Assembly (NCBI GenBank): GCA_021399435.1
Contig: JAJTUP010000087.1
Coordinates: 1-64,000, forward strand
Origin: Diaporthe sp. PMI_573
Lineage: Eukaryota; Ascomycota; Sordariomycetes; Diaporthales; Diaporthaceae
Reading direction: 5' to 3'
DNA length: 64,000 nucleotides
The notes beneath the pieces are model-generated. The model did not search any database. It was not told where the DNA came from and saw only the letters and a program-made list of their open reading frames with translations. The position numbers and the translations under genes are program-made. Positions 22,698 to 34,000 of the stretch are shown here, one piece after another (within the stretch, counting starts at the first letter, position 1; every line of letters begins with the position of its first letter).

Positions 22698-23133
22698 GAG
22701 GGCTAATAAAGCCTATTTAAATTTAATATAGAGTTGTTTAGGCTATCTATATACTGTCTTAATTTACCTTAGACACTTTATTATAATTCTGTTATATATT
22801 ACTTACTGTTAAAGATGCTATTCTTTAAAAGTAATTAGAAATTAATCTCTTATGGAGAAAAAGTTTAGTTTATATAGGGTGGATATAGACGTATGTATAT
22901 ATAAATATAAGTATAGGGGGGGGCTGAGAATAGGGGTAGGCTGCGGGCCGGGCACGTTAGAAATTACAAGGGTTCCGGAAGTTCTACCCATGTCTAGCCT
23001 CAAAAACAACACCGAATCGGTCCGACACCTCAACTCCGAAACTATTTCAAACTTTGGAGTATATATCATTGGAACAGCATTTCCCGTTTGCCTGAATCAA
23101 CTCTCGCGGTTAACATGTATCATCACCATCGCG

Positions 23134-24342
23134 ATGTCTTTTATTCTCCGTACTCTTTTCCCTCAGAATAGCTCCTTCGGGTACGAAGCTCTTAGAGCTG
23201 CAGGGTACAGCAACTACGGTGGAGCCGACATCGCGGAGGTAATTTCAATCTGCTCCCGAATCCGATCCGGCAATGAGGCAGACTGGATGCGCGAGTGGAA
23301 GGGAGCCGCTGACCGTGCTGCTACCAGTGCTCAAGAGAGCCAAACGGTTGGCAACGTGGTCAGTGCCAGCGAAGCCTTTCTCCGCGCCTCCAACTACTAC
23401 CGTACCGCCGAATTCTACCTCCGCGACGATCCAACCAACAACAAGGCAGTCCTCGAGTTGAGCGGCCTTTGCGCCGAGACCTTCGTCTCGGCTCTCGAGC
23501 TCATGCCGTACAGCCTTGAGAAAATCGAAATTCCTTACGAAAAGACAACGTTGCCTGGCTACTTCATCCACCCGGCGGGAGTCCCGGTTCCTCGTCCAAC
23601 AATCATCTTCAACGGGGGCTTCGACTCCGTGAAAGAGGAAGCTTGGTTCGCCATTGCTGCGCCGGCCGTACAGCGCGGCTTCAACGTCGTCGCCTTTGAC
23701 GGTCCCGGACAAGGAGAGGCTTTGAGACGCCAGGGCCTGGTTTTCCGACCAGACTGGGAGAACGTGGTGACTCCTGTCATGGACTATACCCTTGGTCGCC
23801 CTGAAGTCGAATCGAGTAAGGTTGTTATCTTCGGCTGGAGTATGGGTGGTTACCTTGCCGCACGAGCCGCTGCCGGCGAGCACCGCGCAGCCGCCCTGAT
23901 TCTCGACGACGGCGTGTTCGACTTTTCAAGCGCATTCTACAACAAGCTTCCCGGCCTTGCCAAGTTAATGATCGACCGGCAATGGGACTCCTCCATCGAG
24001 GTTCTCACGAAACCCGGCTTATACCTCGACACGCAGTTCAAATGGGGAATGTTGAACGCGAAATGGACCTTTGGCGCGGCCACCGTGGCAGAATTCTTCC
24101 GCAAGGTCAAGGAATACACGCTCGCGGGCAGGGTCGAGAGCATCATTACTCCAACATTGGTTTTAGATGCCCCGGACGATCACTTTCTCAAAGGGCAGCC
24201 CGAATTGTTGTTTGAAAAGTTGACGTGCGAGAAGACCCTAGTCCAAACGACGAGAGAAGAGGGGGCGAGCACACACTGCCATCTGGGCGCCTTTTCTCGT
24301 CTGCACCAAGTGATTTTTGACCATCTCTCAAAAACTCTCTAG
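23134..24342 (+). CDS. Alpha/beta-hydrolase (DHPON hydrolase/FrsA-like), 402 aa
   Basis: This is a serine hydrolase of the alpha/beta fold, probably cytosolic, resembling the 2,6-dihydroxypseudooxynicotine hydrolase/FrsA-type enzymes common in fungal metabolite clusters. Its substrate is unknown. The nucleophile elbow GWSMGG (Ser236), a candidate acid Asp348/349 ('DAPDDHF') and a candidate His381 or 383 ('THCHLGAF') make a full triad. An oxyanion-region motif 'FNGGFDS' lies near residue 159. The open frame extends upstream to 22852, but I chose the ATG at 23134 because the upstream part is repeat-derived sequence; this start gives the usual ~400 residues. The gene is intronless. It is followed 392 bp later by a Zn2Cys6 regulator on the same strand. 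Confidence 0.88.
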   Translation: MSFILRTLFPQNSSFGYEALRAAGYSNYGGADIAEVISICSRIRSGNEADWMREWKGAADRAATSAQESQTVGNVVSASEAFLRASNYYRTAEFYLRDDPTNNKAVLELSGLCAETFVSALELMPYSLEKIEIPYEKTTLPGYFIHPAGVPVPRPTIIFNGGFDSVKEEAWFAIAAPAVQRGFNVVAFDGPGQGEALRRQGLVFRPDWENVVTPVMDYTLGRPEVESSKVVIFGWSMGGYLAARAAAGEHRAAALILDDGVFDFSSAFYNKLPGLAKLMIDRQWDSSIEVLTKPGLYLDTQFKWGMLNAKWTFGAATVAEFFRKVKEYTLAGRVESIITPTLVLDAPDDHFLKGQPELLFEKLTCEKTLVQTTREEGASTHCHLGAFSRLHQVIFDHLSKTL

Positions 24343-24733
24343 GACCTGTTGCCGGGGGGATTTCTCCTTCGAGAAGGGGGATGTATTATTTGGTGTTTAT
24401 GTGTCTAGTGGACCTTTTTTTTCTCATCTGGGCTTGCCGGACTTATCGATAATACCTGTAGAAAGCTAAACGGTCCACTCGGGGCTGTTGAATTTGCCTC
24501 CAATCAACCAACCAGCATCGCGTGCCGAAACTTACCCCGCAAAATCGCCAAATCGGGTGTATTCCGAGCCTCGGCCCGAGTCCCAGGGGGCCAAGACATC
24601 CATTGCAAATCTATTGCTCTTCCCCATCTCTCCCCACGTGACAGCTCAAGTCCACATTGGACCATCCGCCCAGCGGCCCGCATACCTCGACGACAGTTCA
24701 TAAGTGCCGGCCTGTACTGAAGAGACATTGTGT
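24343..24733. other. Intergenic region before Zn2Cys6 regulator
   Basis: This holds the hydrolase 3' end and the regulator's promoter. No ORF with domain features and no clear TATA box. Confidence 0.4.
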
Positions 24734-27377
24734 ATGCTCCGGCTGCTGCGGAAATGGAAAAAAACCGAGACCGGCAAGTGAAAAATATGCACAGTAGACG
24801 ACCATCTTACTAAAACATTGGACTTACTAGGACATCCCCTACAGCATGCCAGCGATGTCGGGCCCAGAAGGTAAGCCTACACGACAATCGGCTCGGGAAC
24901 GCCTCTTTGCTCATCCAATACAATGAGCTTAGCTCAAATGCAGTCGCGAAAGGCCAACCTGTGTCCGGTGCAGGCGGATTAACGCCAGTTGCGTCTATCC
25001 CGCTCCTCCAGACCGCAGACGCCCGAGGACCAGCGGCCCGGCATCAACGTCTCAGTCCTTGATGTCCCATGACACGAGACGCAGCCCCGTGAGCGATCAG
25101 CAAACCAACAACAGAGGCTCCGGACGGCTTACTCCATCGCGACAAGTAACCGTGAGTCCCGAGACAAGGACGTCTTGCCCGCCAAATCTGCAGGACAGTC
25201 TTACCCGGCTGGATAACCACTCAGGTAATATCGTCTCTTTCGAGGTACGTCACAAGCTGAACACTAGGATGGTAGTCTAGCGTGACCTATCTCACAAGTC
25301 ATACGTTAAGTCCTATCCGGAACACCTGAGAAAGGTTGACGGCCCCGTCACAGGCACACATGCCGCCGGCGGCCTCTTGACACGAGCTCCCTGCCCACTC
25401 CCACCCCGTGCCGCCGGTCTTTCGCTGCTCGAGGTCTACTTCGACAGAGTGTACAATGCCTCACTCCTCTTCTTCAAGCCGGTTGTCTTTCAGGACTATG
25501 TGCAGGACACACTCCCAGAATACCTGCTCAAGGCAATCTTTGCGCTAGCTTCTCTGTAGGTCTTCTTTGCTCCAGGATTCGAAGCCTGCTGATCAGCTGG
25601 CAAACGCAGATTCCTCGCCCCGCAGAAACCTAGCGATAAAGATGCGAGTAGCGTTGAGTTCTCCGAGCTCAGAGCCCTGGGTGCTTTCCATGCACGCAGC
25701 CTTCCCTGGGCAGAAGACTCCATGAAGGAGATCATGAGTCTAGTCACGCAGGAGCCATCCCTGCACCTCGTTCAAGCTTTGGAATGCTTGACAGTCTACT
25801 GGTTTGGAAACCGGGATGCCTGGAGGGGAGGTTTGTCTCAAAGTACGAACCAGCCATGCCTTGTTTCACCCCCAACAACTAGTAATTGCAAATGCTAATT
25901 GTTCGCAACTTCGTCAGCCCTTGCCTACCGATGCTGTCGCGCCATGGAGTATGGCCTGGACAATAGTGCTTCCCGTGGGAAAACGAGTCCCCTGCAAATG
26001 GAGCTAGAGAGACGGTGCTTCTGGGCGTGCTGGACATCCATGTGCATAATTGCGCAGCCCGAACCCTATCTTAGATCGGCCTGGCTAGAGACTGCAGGAA
26101 TAGCGTTGCCAGGGGAGATAAAAAGCTCGCCTGGAGGCTGGACAGTTTCGCTCAGTCTCGCCATGAGTCACGAGTGGCGACCCATTCTCTCGAATCACGA
26201 TAAACACTCCGGGGACAGCCCAACAGCTTTTGCCTCGTTGGTGACGATTGTGGGGGTCTGGTAAGTCATGGTTCAACCGATAGTCACTCCGCTAACCCAC
26301 AGCAGGGCAAAAGTTCAGGAGTTTGTCTCCGAAGCGAATCAGTTATCGGTTGATAAAAGATTCGCAAAGCTTTCAAAACTGTCGTCTCTCGCTTCGGCAA
26401 CATACGATGCCGTACCGCGCCAGAGTCATCACACCAAGCAGGCGCCCGCCACGTCCAAGGATCTTCATGTACTGCACACGTTAGATGCATTATACTACAT
26501 GTGTCAGATTGCACTGCACTCCACGGTGGTACCATTGTTCTCTGGCTCATCACTCGAGCCAGAAGCAAGGGCCAGAGATATTCGGGACAATGCGAGGAAG
26601 GTGCTTACTTACGCATCACGATTCTCGGCTTTGCTCGAGTCCTACTGGAATGGGACCTTCGATGTGTCCCACATCAGCCCTCTTGTTGGCTACGGTGCAT
26701 TTATCACAGGCGGCGTCATCATAGCCTATGAGATCTCAACTCGGCACAATTCACCCGGTGGAGATCAGTTCTGGTCTCATCGAGATTCAGAAAGGGGTCG
26801 CCATTCCGCGGTGAGACTTGTTGTGGATCTGCTGGATGCTCTCCGTCTCTATTGGCGATCTTTGCAGGTGCCTGTGAGTCACATATTGTTTGATGCTCTC
26901 CGGCCATGGGGCCATCTGCAGCTAGACTGTTGCTAACGTCGACATTACCTTCAGTGGGAAAAGCTGCGCGACGCTATCGCCTCTATGCCACCCCCATCCA
27001 CCTGCGAGGACACTCCATTCACGACTGAAGTAAGCCCACAGGGCATGCCAATTGCATCTGTGGCCCGACATCAAGGCTCTAACAACGAGGGCCCTTTTGC
27101 TGAAGTTACCATTGCTAGCCTCAATGCCCTATCGCAACCTTCGACAGGAACGTCCGACGCCAGGCCAGGCATGCAACAAACCCTCGCAGGCTTCACGCCT
27201 GTATCGGCCGATCTGAATAGGCGCAATGCCGACCAATCCTTTTCCGCAGTAGAGGGAATAGATAGTAATAGTCTCTATAGTGATGCTGAGTTAGACTGGT
27301 GGGATCTGACGTTTGTCGAGGCAGGATTTACACACTTTGAGGGATTAGAGCCTATTGGTAACTTTCGGGGAATATAA
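24734..27377 (+). CDS. Zn(II)2Cys6 transcription factor, multi-exon
   Basis: This is a nuclear DNA-binding regulator of the Gal4-type family. The exon model is 24734-24777, 24831-24870, 24933-25244, about 25300-25555, 25610-25830, 25918-26260, 26303-26873 and 26955-27377; the start of the fourth exon is the least certain. The first intron holds a TACTAAAAC branch site. Splicing assembles a perfect zinc cluster, Cys21, 24, 31, 38, 41 and 48 (spacing 2-6-6-2-6). The middle region is of the Fungal_trans type, with 'YFDRVYNASLLFFKPVVFQD', 'FALASLFLAP' and 'LAYRCCRAMEYGLDNSA'. A polar C-terminal tail ends 'GLEPIGNFRGI'. All junctions keep frame, so the gene looks intact although it sits between repeats. 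It may control the adjacent hydrolase; that is inference. Confidence 0.82.
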
Positions 27378-27433
27378 ACATTAAACTAGACAAGAAATTA
27401 TTCTTACTAGAGTGTCCTATAAAATATATCTGA

Positions 27434-27949
27434 AGGTTGGTAGATCGAATGGGAGTCAGGTAGCAGTAGGGTGCACTGAGGTCTTGTTGGGACGATTGAG
27501 AATGGTTCGGACAACTTTGCATTGAATTTGAGTGGGCTTCTGTCAGCCCTCCTCACAGTCCCTCCGACATGACCTCAACCCTGGGCACGCTGCGGTTGGC
27601 TCTGGTGCAGGAATGGAGGGGCCGGAAAATTCGGCCCTCAGACCCACCATCTTTGGCTTCAAACAGCCAGCCAACCCTAACCCTGACAGTAACCAAACTA
27701 AATACAGATAAACTTCAGAAATCAGGCTATCTAACAAACTAGGTTACATGTTTTTTGGGTAAGAAATAAGGGGAATGCAGAGGTTCGAAGTTAGGGTCTT
27801 AAAACAGCCCAAAAAATCGGCTCACGGCCACCAAACTCATCTGCCAGCGCGCACGCCACTAGCAAAAAGTCTAGAGTAACTCCTTCCGTAAAGTCTAGGG
27901 TAACTCCCTACATGCAGCGCCCACACCTAAATGAGCGTTTCCGTTTAAC
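27434..27949 (-). repeat. ~530-bp interspersed repeat, copy 3 (clean, inverted)
   Basis: In reverse complement it starts GTTAAACGGAAACGC and ends CCAACCTTCAG. It is almost identical to copy 2 except in the 5' ~110 bp, where the short tandem unit and spacer differ. Flanks are AT-rich and the TSD is ambiguous. With copy 2 it forms inverted repeats about 5 kb apart that enclose the hydrolase and regulator genes. Confidence 0.85.
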
Positions 27950-28192
27950 AATATAATATATAATAATTTTAAGAGAAACTAAATAAAGTATAAGTGGCTT
28001 AGATTAGAAGCCTAAGCCTTATAAGTAGCTAGCTAGGCAACTAAGGCAGCTTAGTTATTATATATCTTTTGGCTAAATAGTTAAAGATGCCAGCCTACTC
28101 TAGCTTGTAAAAGGAGCCACTAGCTAGTCTTAAGCCCCTTTAGGGTTAGCCTATAATATAAAGTTAAATTAAAGTCTAATAATTTAACTTTA

Positions 28193-30517
28193 ACGTGGTT
28201 CACCAGTCAGTGGGTCATACCAGTCAGTAGGACACTTTTACTAACTTAACCAACTTTTACCAACCCCAGCACCCACTAGGTGCTAAAGGGTTAGTTAAAA
28301 TTAGCACTAATTGGTGCCAACTACTTCAAATTCCTTATTTCCAATTAATCTAGTTAATTTGGAGAGGTTAGTACTGCTGTAGTACTAGTCTAAAGTAGAC
28401 GACTTTTGGTGGGAAAATTGGCTTCCCCACCAAAATGAAGCATTTTAGCTATACAGGATCAACCTTAATCTATACCAGCTAAACCAACTATTTGGGCAGT
28501 CTGCCGCGGACTGCTTAAAAATATACTATTATTTACTCGGAATCTAAATAACTAGACTCTTCTATATCTTTCTTACAAGTTCTTACATTATGCCTAGTCT
28601 CGCCGTAATTACTACATCGTCGTTTAGATGGTCCGCCGTAGACCGCCTCCTCGCCATCACTAGCTATTTTACTAGCTGGCCGCTTCCCCTTTTATTTTTC
28701 TTTAATTATCGCCTGGGAATCCTCAATACTAAGTGCCCCTCCAAGCTAGACCCGACTTCTTTTAGCCCTCCGGTACTTAGCAAGCCTAATATTAGCCTTC
28801 TTAAGAGTATAGACCTAATCATTCAAAAGAGTAATCTGATGTGCTATTACTTGTATGCCCTTTGTAAACTTCTTAACTGCCTGAATAATTGGTATAAAAG
28901 AGCTGCCCTAGTGTGTAGATATCCTGCCCTTAATAAAACTTGACTACTAGATAGTCTAGTTGGTGTTAAATGGTGTTTGTAATTCCCATTTTATTAGTAA
29001 TATAGGGAGGGATTGTACTAGAGTTTATAGGTAGATATCTAGTTTGGAAATCATAGAATCTAGGTTCTATGGAGAAATACTAGCCTCTCTAAACCCAGAT
29101 TTCATGTTTTCTTTTATAAAGACCTTGTTATAGGCTACCTTGAACGTAATAAAGAACTCAGACTTAGTAATGTAGTTAATAGATGCCTAAATAAAGAGAT
29201 TAATCTTATTACTATATATATGCTTTAATAGTGAAAATAATATAACGTCTAATGGCTAAAATAGATAAAATAAGTATAGGAGCATGCTAATAGAGATAAT
29301 ATTGTTATTATTGTAGTACTGCTCGAATTCCGCTAATACATGGCTCTCGTATCTATCTAGGACAAGTATCTGGTACTTACCCTTTGTCTACTTAATTATA
29401 TACTTGTTGAAGTACTAAATCCATTCTAGACTAGTCTTGTTATCTGTCTACCTATTAAGAGTAGGCTTGATAATCCAGCTTAGTGGAAAGCTAGACTCTA
29501 TAGTCTAGTTGGCAAGGTAGTAGGTGCCTTAGATAATCATAAACAGCGGGATATACCAGCCCTTTGCATTAATATACTCAATAGCTATTACCCATTCCTG
29601 GTTTCCAGGCTGTATAGATTTAGCCTTTCCCTGTCTATCAGCACGTGTAATAACCATTGCTATAGTTATTACACCCATCATAAAGCCTATCTCGTTAAAG
29701 TTATACAAGTTGTCATCTATAATCCTATACTTGGCCATCATATTGCAAAGTAGCCAGAACTAGTTCCTAATAACCTCTGAATCTTCACAGAGGGCCCTCT
29801 GGTAGTCATAAGGCTGAGAGAATCTTGTTTTCAAGCTTGGTTGTATATCTACAAAGCATCGTACCCAGTTCTTGCCAACCAGCTTACTATCACGCGATGC
29901 TAGCAGGAGGTTGGCCATATCTTCTATACCAGAAAGTCGTATTAGAAATCCTCGTATATCTTGCTTAATAATATATTAGACAAGTATTTGCTCTTTAATT
30001 TGGTCAAGTTTATGGTGGTTGATGTGTAATTTATCGTGGTCGTATTAGTTATTCATCCTCCTAAAGAGCGTACTTCTAGAGACGTTAAAGATATGTATAG
30101 CCTGGTGTATACTTAAGGGTTTCTTTTAATTTTTTTTAGAGTTCTTAATTGCCTGAAGTGCTAGTTAGACTTTCTGTTCTTTTAGGTAGATTGGCATAGT
30201 GGTTGTTAATTTCTAGCATATTAGATATTTAAGTAGGTAGAGTGATGCGAGATTGACGTGAAAAATGGAGACGCGATCTGTACTAAAAACAAAGCCGCCT
30301 ACCAAAACTTTAAACTTTCAGACTGGTACTGTAACACTACCATACCTCTAAATTGACCGAATCAATTGAAAATAAGGAATTTGAAGCAGTTGGCACCAAT
30401 TGGTGCTAATTTTAACTGACCCTTTGGTACCTGGTGGGTGCTGGGGTTGGCAAAAGTTGGTTAAGTTAGCAAAAGTGTCCCACTGACTGGTATGACCCAC
30501 TGACTGGTGAACCACGT
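28193..30517 (-). mobile_element. Fot1/pogo-like Tc1-mariner transposon, RIP-degraded (2325 bp)
   Basis: Terminal inverted repeats of about 175 bp begin ACGTGGTTCACCAGTCAG at both ends (28193-28368 and 30342-30517). TA dinucleotides at 28191-28192 and 30518-30519 are the expected TSD. Differences between the two TIRs are mainly A/G and C/T transitions. The minus strand carries a decayed transposase. The unusually long TIRs compared with classical Fot1 elements are a feature of this copy. Confidence 0.92.
28560..30230 (-). pseudogene. Degenerate pogo/Fot1-type DDE transposase
   Basis: On the minus strand the open piece at 29529-29741 reads 'NFNEIGFMMGVITIAMVITR' and 'QPGNQEWVIAIEYINAKGW', the DDE_1 core of Fot1/pogo transposases (normally a 'NFDE' motif; the first Asp is mutated here). 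Near 28565-28640 the C-terminal zinc-knuckle text 'RCSNYGETRHNVRTCKK' remains, with one Cys changed to Tyr. The rest is broken by stops. The plus-strand 117-codon ORF at 28590-28943 is antisense to this C-terminus. Confidence 0.82.
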
Positions 30518-30646
30518 TACTAATATTTTAATCTTTAATAATACATAAAAATAACTTTATTTTATTAATTAATAATATATTAATATTATATAAGTGGTCT
30601 CGTTTTTAATTTATATATATATGCTTTTTAAGTAATATATAGTCGG

Positions 30647-30978
30647 TGTTGGTTAGGCACGTAAACGAGTAATTACTCGAAGGGGTTACCAAAGTGGCTA
30701 CTTGATAGCTTCAATTCGGTGGGTCTGTCTGGTGTGTCTGTTGTGCTTCTGGCTGACCCCTTCGTGGGCGGCGAAGCGCCCAAGTAGGGTGCAGCCAGAA
30801 GGCTGACTAATCTACGGTGTGCACGGGCCAGCAGTCGGTCCAAGCGTCCTTGCTGCCAATTGGCTGCCTGGGATGACTAAGCAGCCATCCGCAGCCTGCC
30901 AGCCAGAAGTGGCCAGCTGCAGCGGTCCGCTTCGGACCGACGCCTTCGGCCATCGCTATTGCTACCACCCATTCCACA
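30647..30978 (-). mobile_element. Solo LTR, copy B (332 bp, inverted)
   Basis: This is the reverse complement of the solo LTR at 10596-10927 with about four substitutions. The TSD GTCGG lies at 30642-30646 and 30979-30983. It lies immediately downstream of the decayed ankyrin gene. Confidence 0.9.
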
Positions 30979-31090
30979 GTCGGTTTCTTTATATAACTAG
31001 TGGTAAATGCTTATACTTGACATTTTCCGCATTACGGCTTCAAACTGCCGCAACAAGCGCACTACCGAAGTGCCCGTGCTTAAGGGGCGT

Positions 31091-34000
31091 TTATTCGCGC
31101 CCCATGATTAACGAAGTACTTGGCGGAAGTCTTATCGGACCATGTTGCATGAATGCACCAGCCAGACAGGAACCAGGTCGGCCTGCGTGATTATTATCGA
31201 TGATTCCTGTTCGCAACTCGAGATTCACGTCCGCTCCAGCCTCTTCGACGAGATGTTTCATCACTGGAGGGGGCCATACTCGCGCGGTATGGCACTGTAT
31301 TGCCGATAGGGCAGCCGTCAGAGCACAGCCACGTTCTCCATGCCGGCATACCATATTGACGATGGCGCCGCGGTCCACGAGATACCTCAACATATCGACT
31401 TTGCCCACGCCGGCTGCCACCGTCAGTAGAGTGCTGGCCCATGCTACCAGTGCTGATCTGGCCATTGTATTTGTTCGCACCTCCGTGTTGATGTTAGCAC
31501 CGTGTGCAAGCAGGTAGTCCACATCGGCAAACCGTCCGTAACGGGAGCTTTCTAACAATGCCTCACCAGATTCATGTGGGGCGAGTCGAAAATTCACGTC
31601 TATCTTGCAGACCTTCTCCAAATATAGGCAGCCCTTGGGAATGCCTTCTCCTGCGGCCGTTGCAGCCAACCTGTAGATGAATGTCGGGTCGTGTCGAATG
31701 GGCGGGCTGGCGTTGCCTTCGCGAATGAGTATCTGCACTGCTTCCAAATGACCTCTGATAAATGCGAATGCCAATGGAGACCTCAATGGGTCGCAAAAGC
31801 CAGTATTGGGATCCGCGCCAAAGTAAAGGAGCAAGCAAATAAGCTCAACATCGCCCTTCAGGCTTGCGACAAACAATGGACCCTGGCGCCTATCAGCATA
31901 GGGTCGTTCAGGGTTAATCAGATTCGGATTCCATCCATGTTCCAACAGAATCCGACAAACATTGCTGGATCTGTCATCAGACAGAACCAAATCTGTGAGC
32001 ATGGATGGCTTCCACCTTTCATGTATTTTTATGACATTGGACTTTCCCCAGCCGTCGAGCAGCCTTTCCACGACAGCTGCTTGTCCTCTCATACACGCAA
32101 CACTCAGAAGACTTTCGTCATCATATGATTCATATCCAGACCGAACAGCGAGGCGGATGGTGGTATCTATCAGGAGTTTAGATCTTCTCTCTCCAACTTC
32201 CTGTCGGTCTCTGCCTTGGATTTTCCACCATTCTCGAAGGAGCTCAAATAGGCCAAACTTGGCCATTGATACCGAAGCGAATGCATCGGCAGTCTCTGAA
32301 TTATAGTCTTTGCTGAGGCAGAGGGTATGTCGATACGCCATGCTGCTATTATTCGGATGGCCGAGAAAAGCCCGGTGGAGGATGCTTACGTGCCGCGCAG
32401 ACGCTATCACCATGTAGACCTCCCAAAGATCGTCCACTCTACAGCTTGCTAGCGCTCGATCAACCCATGAAGCATGGCGGGGCCAGAGAATAGCCTCGTC
32501 GTGGCAATCTGGACGGATTCTCTGTAAGGTGCGCCGCCATAAAATGACTTCGTCCCTGTCAACACCGCCGTCAAAGCAATCGTCGTCCTCCTCTCCTTCA
32601 AGTGTGTCCTCAGAGCATTCCTCAATCGTTTCCTCTCTGAGATCGTACTCAACATCGGTTGCACTTACTTGGAAAGCAAGCCCAGTGTAAGTCCATGAGG
32701 AAGACCAGAAGACAAGCGCTGGCGTAGCAACGGGCTTGGAACTTGGAGAAATGATGCTCCTCGAAAGACTCAGCGACGGAAAGATGGGCAAATCGCCACT
32801 TGAGACTCTGCGAGTCTATCGTCAAAAGATTAGCGCATAGGCCAAGCAAATTATCCTCGTCGATTTCGATAATAGATAAGTAAACTCTTGCCTACGAGAG
32901 CGAGAGTAGTAGGTAATGCCGACCGGGTGGAGAGTGCGATTAATGTAGCCATCATGCAGGGCTGTAGCCAGCTGACGGACCAAGCTCCAAAGACAAGCCA
33001 TAGCCGAATTTCTAGCGGCGTCATTCCGGTCAAAGTAGAAGAAGGCCGGATGTGCAGCTTGTGGTCTATCACTCTTGAAGTGAGAAAAGTCTTCCCAGAT
33101 CCAGCTAGTCGAGTTTTATGGTGCCAGTCGAACAGAATACCAAGGAGAAGGCATAACGCAAGGTCATGGAAGCAAGACTGTGAAATGTGATACATACGCA
33201 TGGCCTTTAACCACATCATGACGCTGGCACTAGGCAATTCCCATTCAAGGAATTCTGGAGTGCTCAACAGCCATTGACACGTATTTTGAAGAGGGCGTTC
33301 CTTTACAGAAGCGTGATGTTTACCAAAAGGAACATTACTGATCCATTTTTCAAGACGTCTATAGGCTGTCCAGTCGATTCTTTTCAGAAGTCCATCGACA
33401 CTAAGTGGCGTACAATGTCAGCAAATTTCTCAAAGGACATTCATTGTATGGGGAAAAACGAGAAGACGTGAGGAATACTTTGAATCTATCCGCATCACAG
33501 GGGTGTTGAGCTTCTCAAGGGCCTGGTTAAGTTGCCTGTCGTTCCTCACTATAGCCGATGCCCGCACCTCATTCTCTAGCTAAACTTCCAGTTTAAGGAC
33601 ATCGTCCAAGGAAATTTGTATCAAGTCCGGTAAATCTAAGGAGCGCACAGCCCTCTTGAACGACCCATGGCCGAATAAAGCAGTCGAATCGGCAAGAAGG
33701 GTCAAGCAGGCCTTGTACACGGCTATAAGGGAACGCTCCAGATTCTCGAGGGCCGCTTTAGTAGTTAATTCCGTAGTGAATATATGCTTATAGACAAGCC
33801 CCCGTGCGGTCACCTGGCTAACAACATCGGCCACCTAGAGGAGGGCGTCCATCTGATTCGCCGCTTGCACGGTATAGCCATAAATGCTTTAACGCATGGC
33901 CAGACCTCGGAGACAAGCTCTGGAGCAAAGTGAACGGCTATGTCGCCTGCCTTGGTCAGCCAGGATACGATTTGTTCTGCTTGATCACGCAATATGATAT

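Larger units (their letters stand above)
21640..22840 (+). repeat. Old RIP-mutated ~530-bp-family repeat with nested insertions
   Basis: 21751-21886 and 22418-22820 are AT-shifted halves of the same repeat family as copy 1. They are interrupted by a clean copy (21887-22416) and by a 111-bp LTR-like insertion (22587-22697). The halves join if both insertions are removed. 21640-21740 looks like the 3' end of yet another family member. Confidence 0.75.

Noticed and set aside
22852..23133. 94-codon N-terminal extension of the hydrolase
   Set aside because: This part is AT-rich, borders repeat sequence and has no counterpart in the family; the ATG at 23134 gives the usual length.
23245..23883. 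212-codon minus-strand ORF opposite the hydrolase
   Set aside because: It overlaps a clearly conserved hydrolase frame and shows no protein family features.
22111..27737. Identical 64-codon ORFs at 22111-22305 (+) and 27543-27737 (-)
   Set aside because: They are contained in near-identical repeat copies 2 and 3. Identity reflects recent repeat duplication, not a conserved gene.
28590..28943. 117-codon plus-strand ORF in the Fot1/pogo-like element
   Set aside because: It is antisense to the transposase C-terminus, whose zinc-knuckle text reads on the minus strand.
10596..30978. The two 332-bp LTRs as ends of one 20-kb element
   Set aside because: They are inverted relative to each other and each has its own different TSD, so they are independent insertions.
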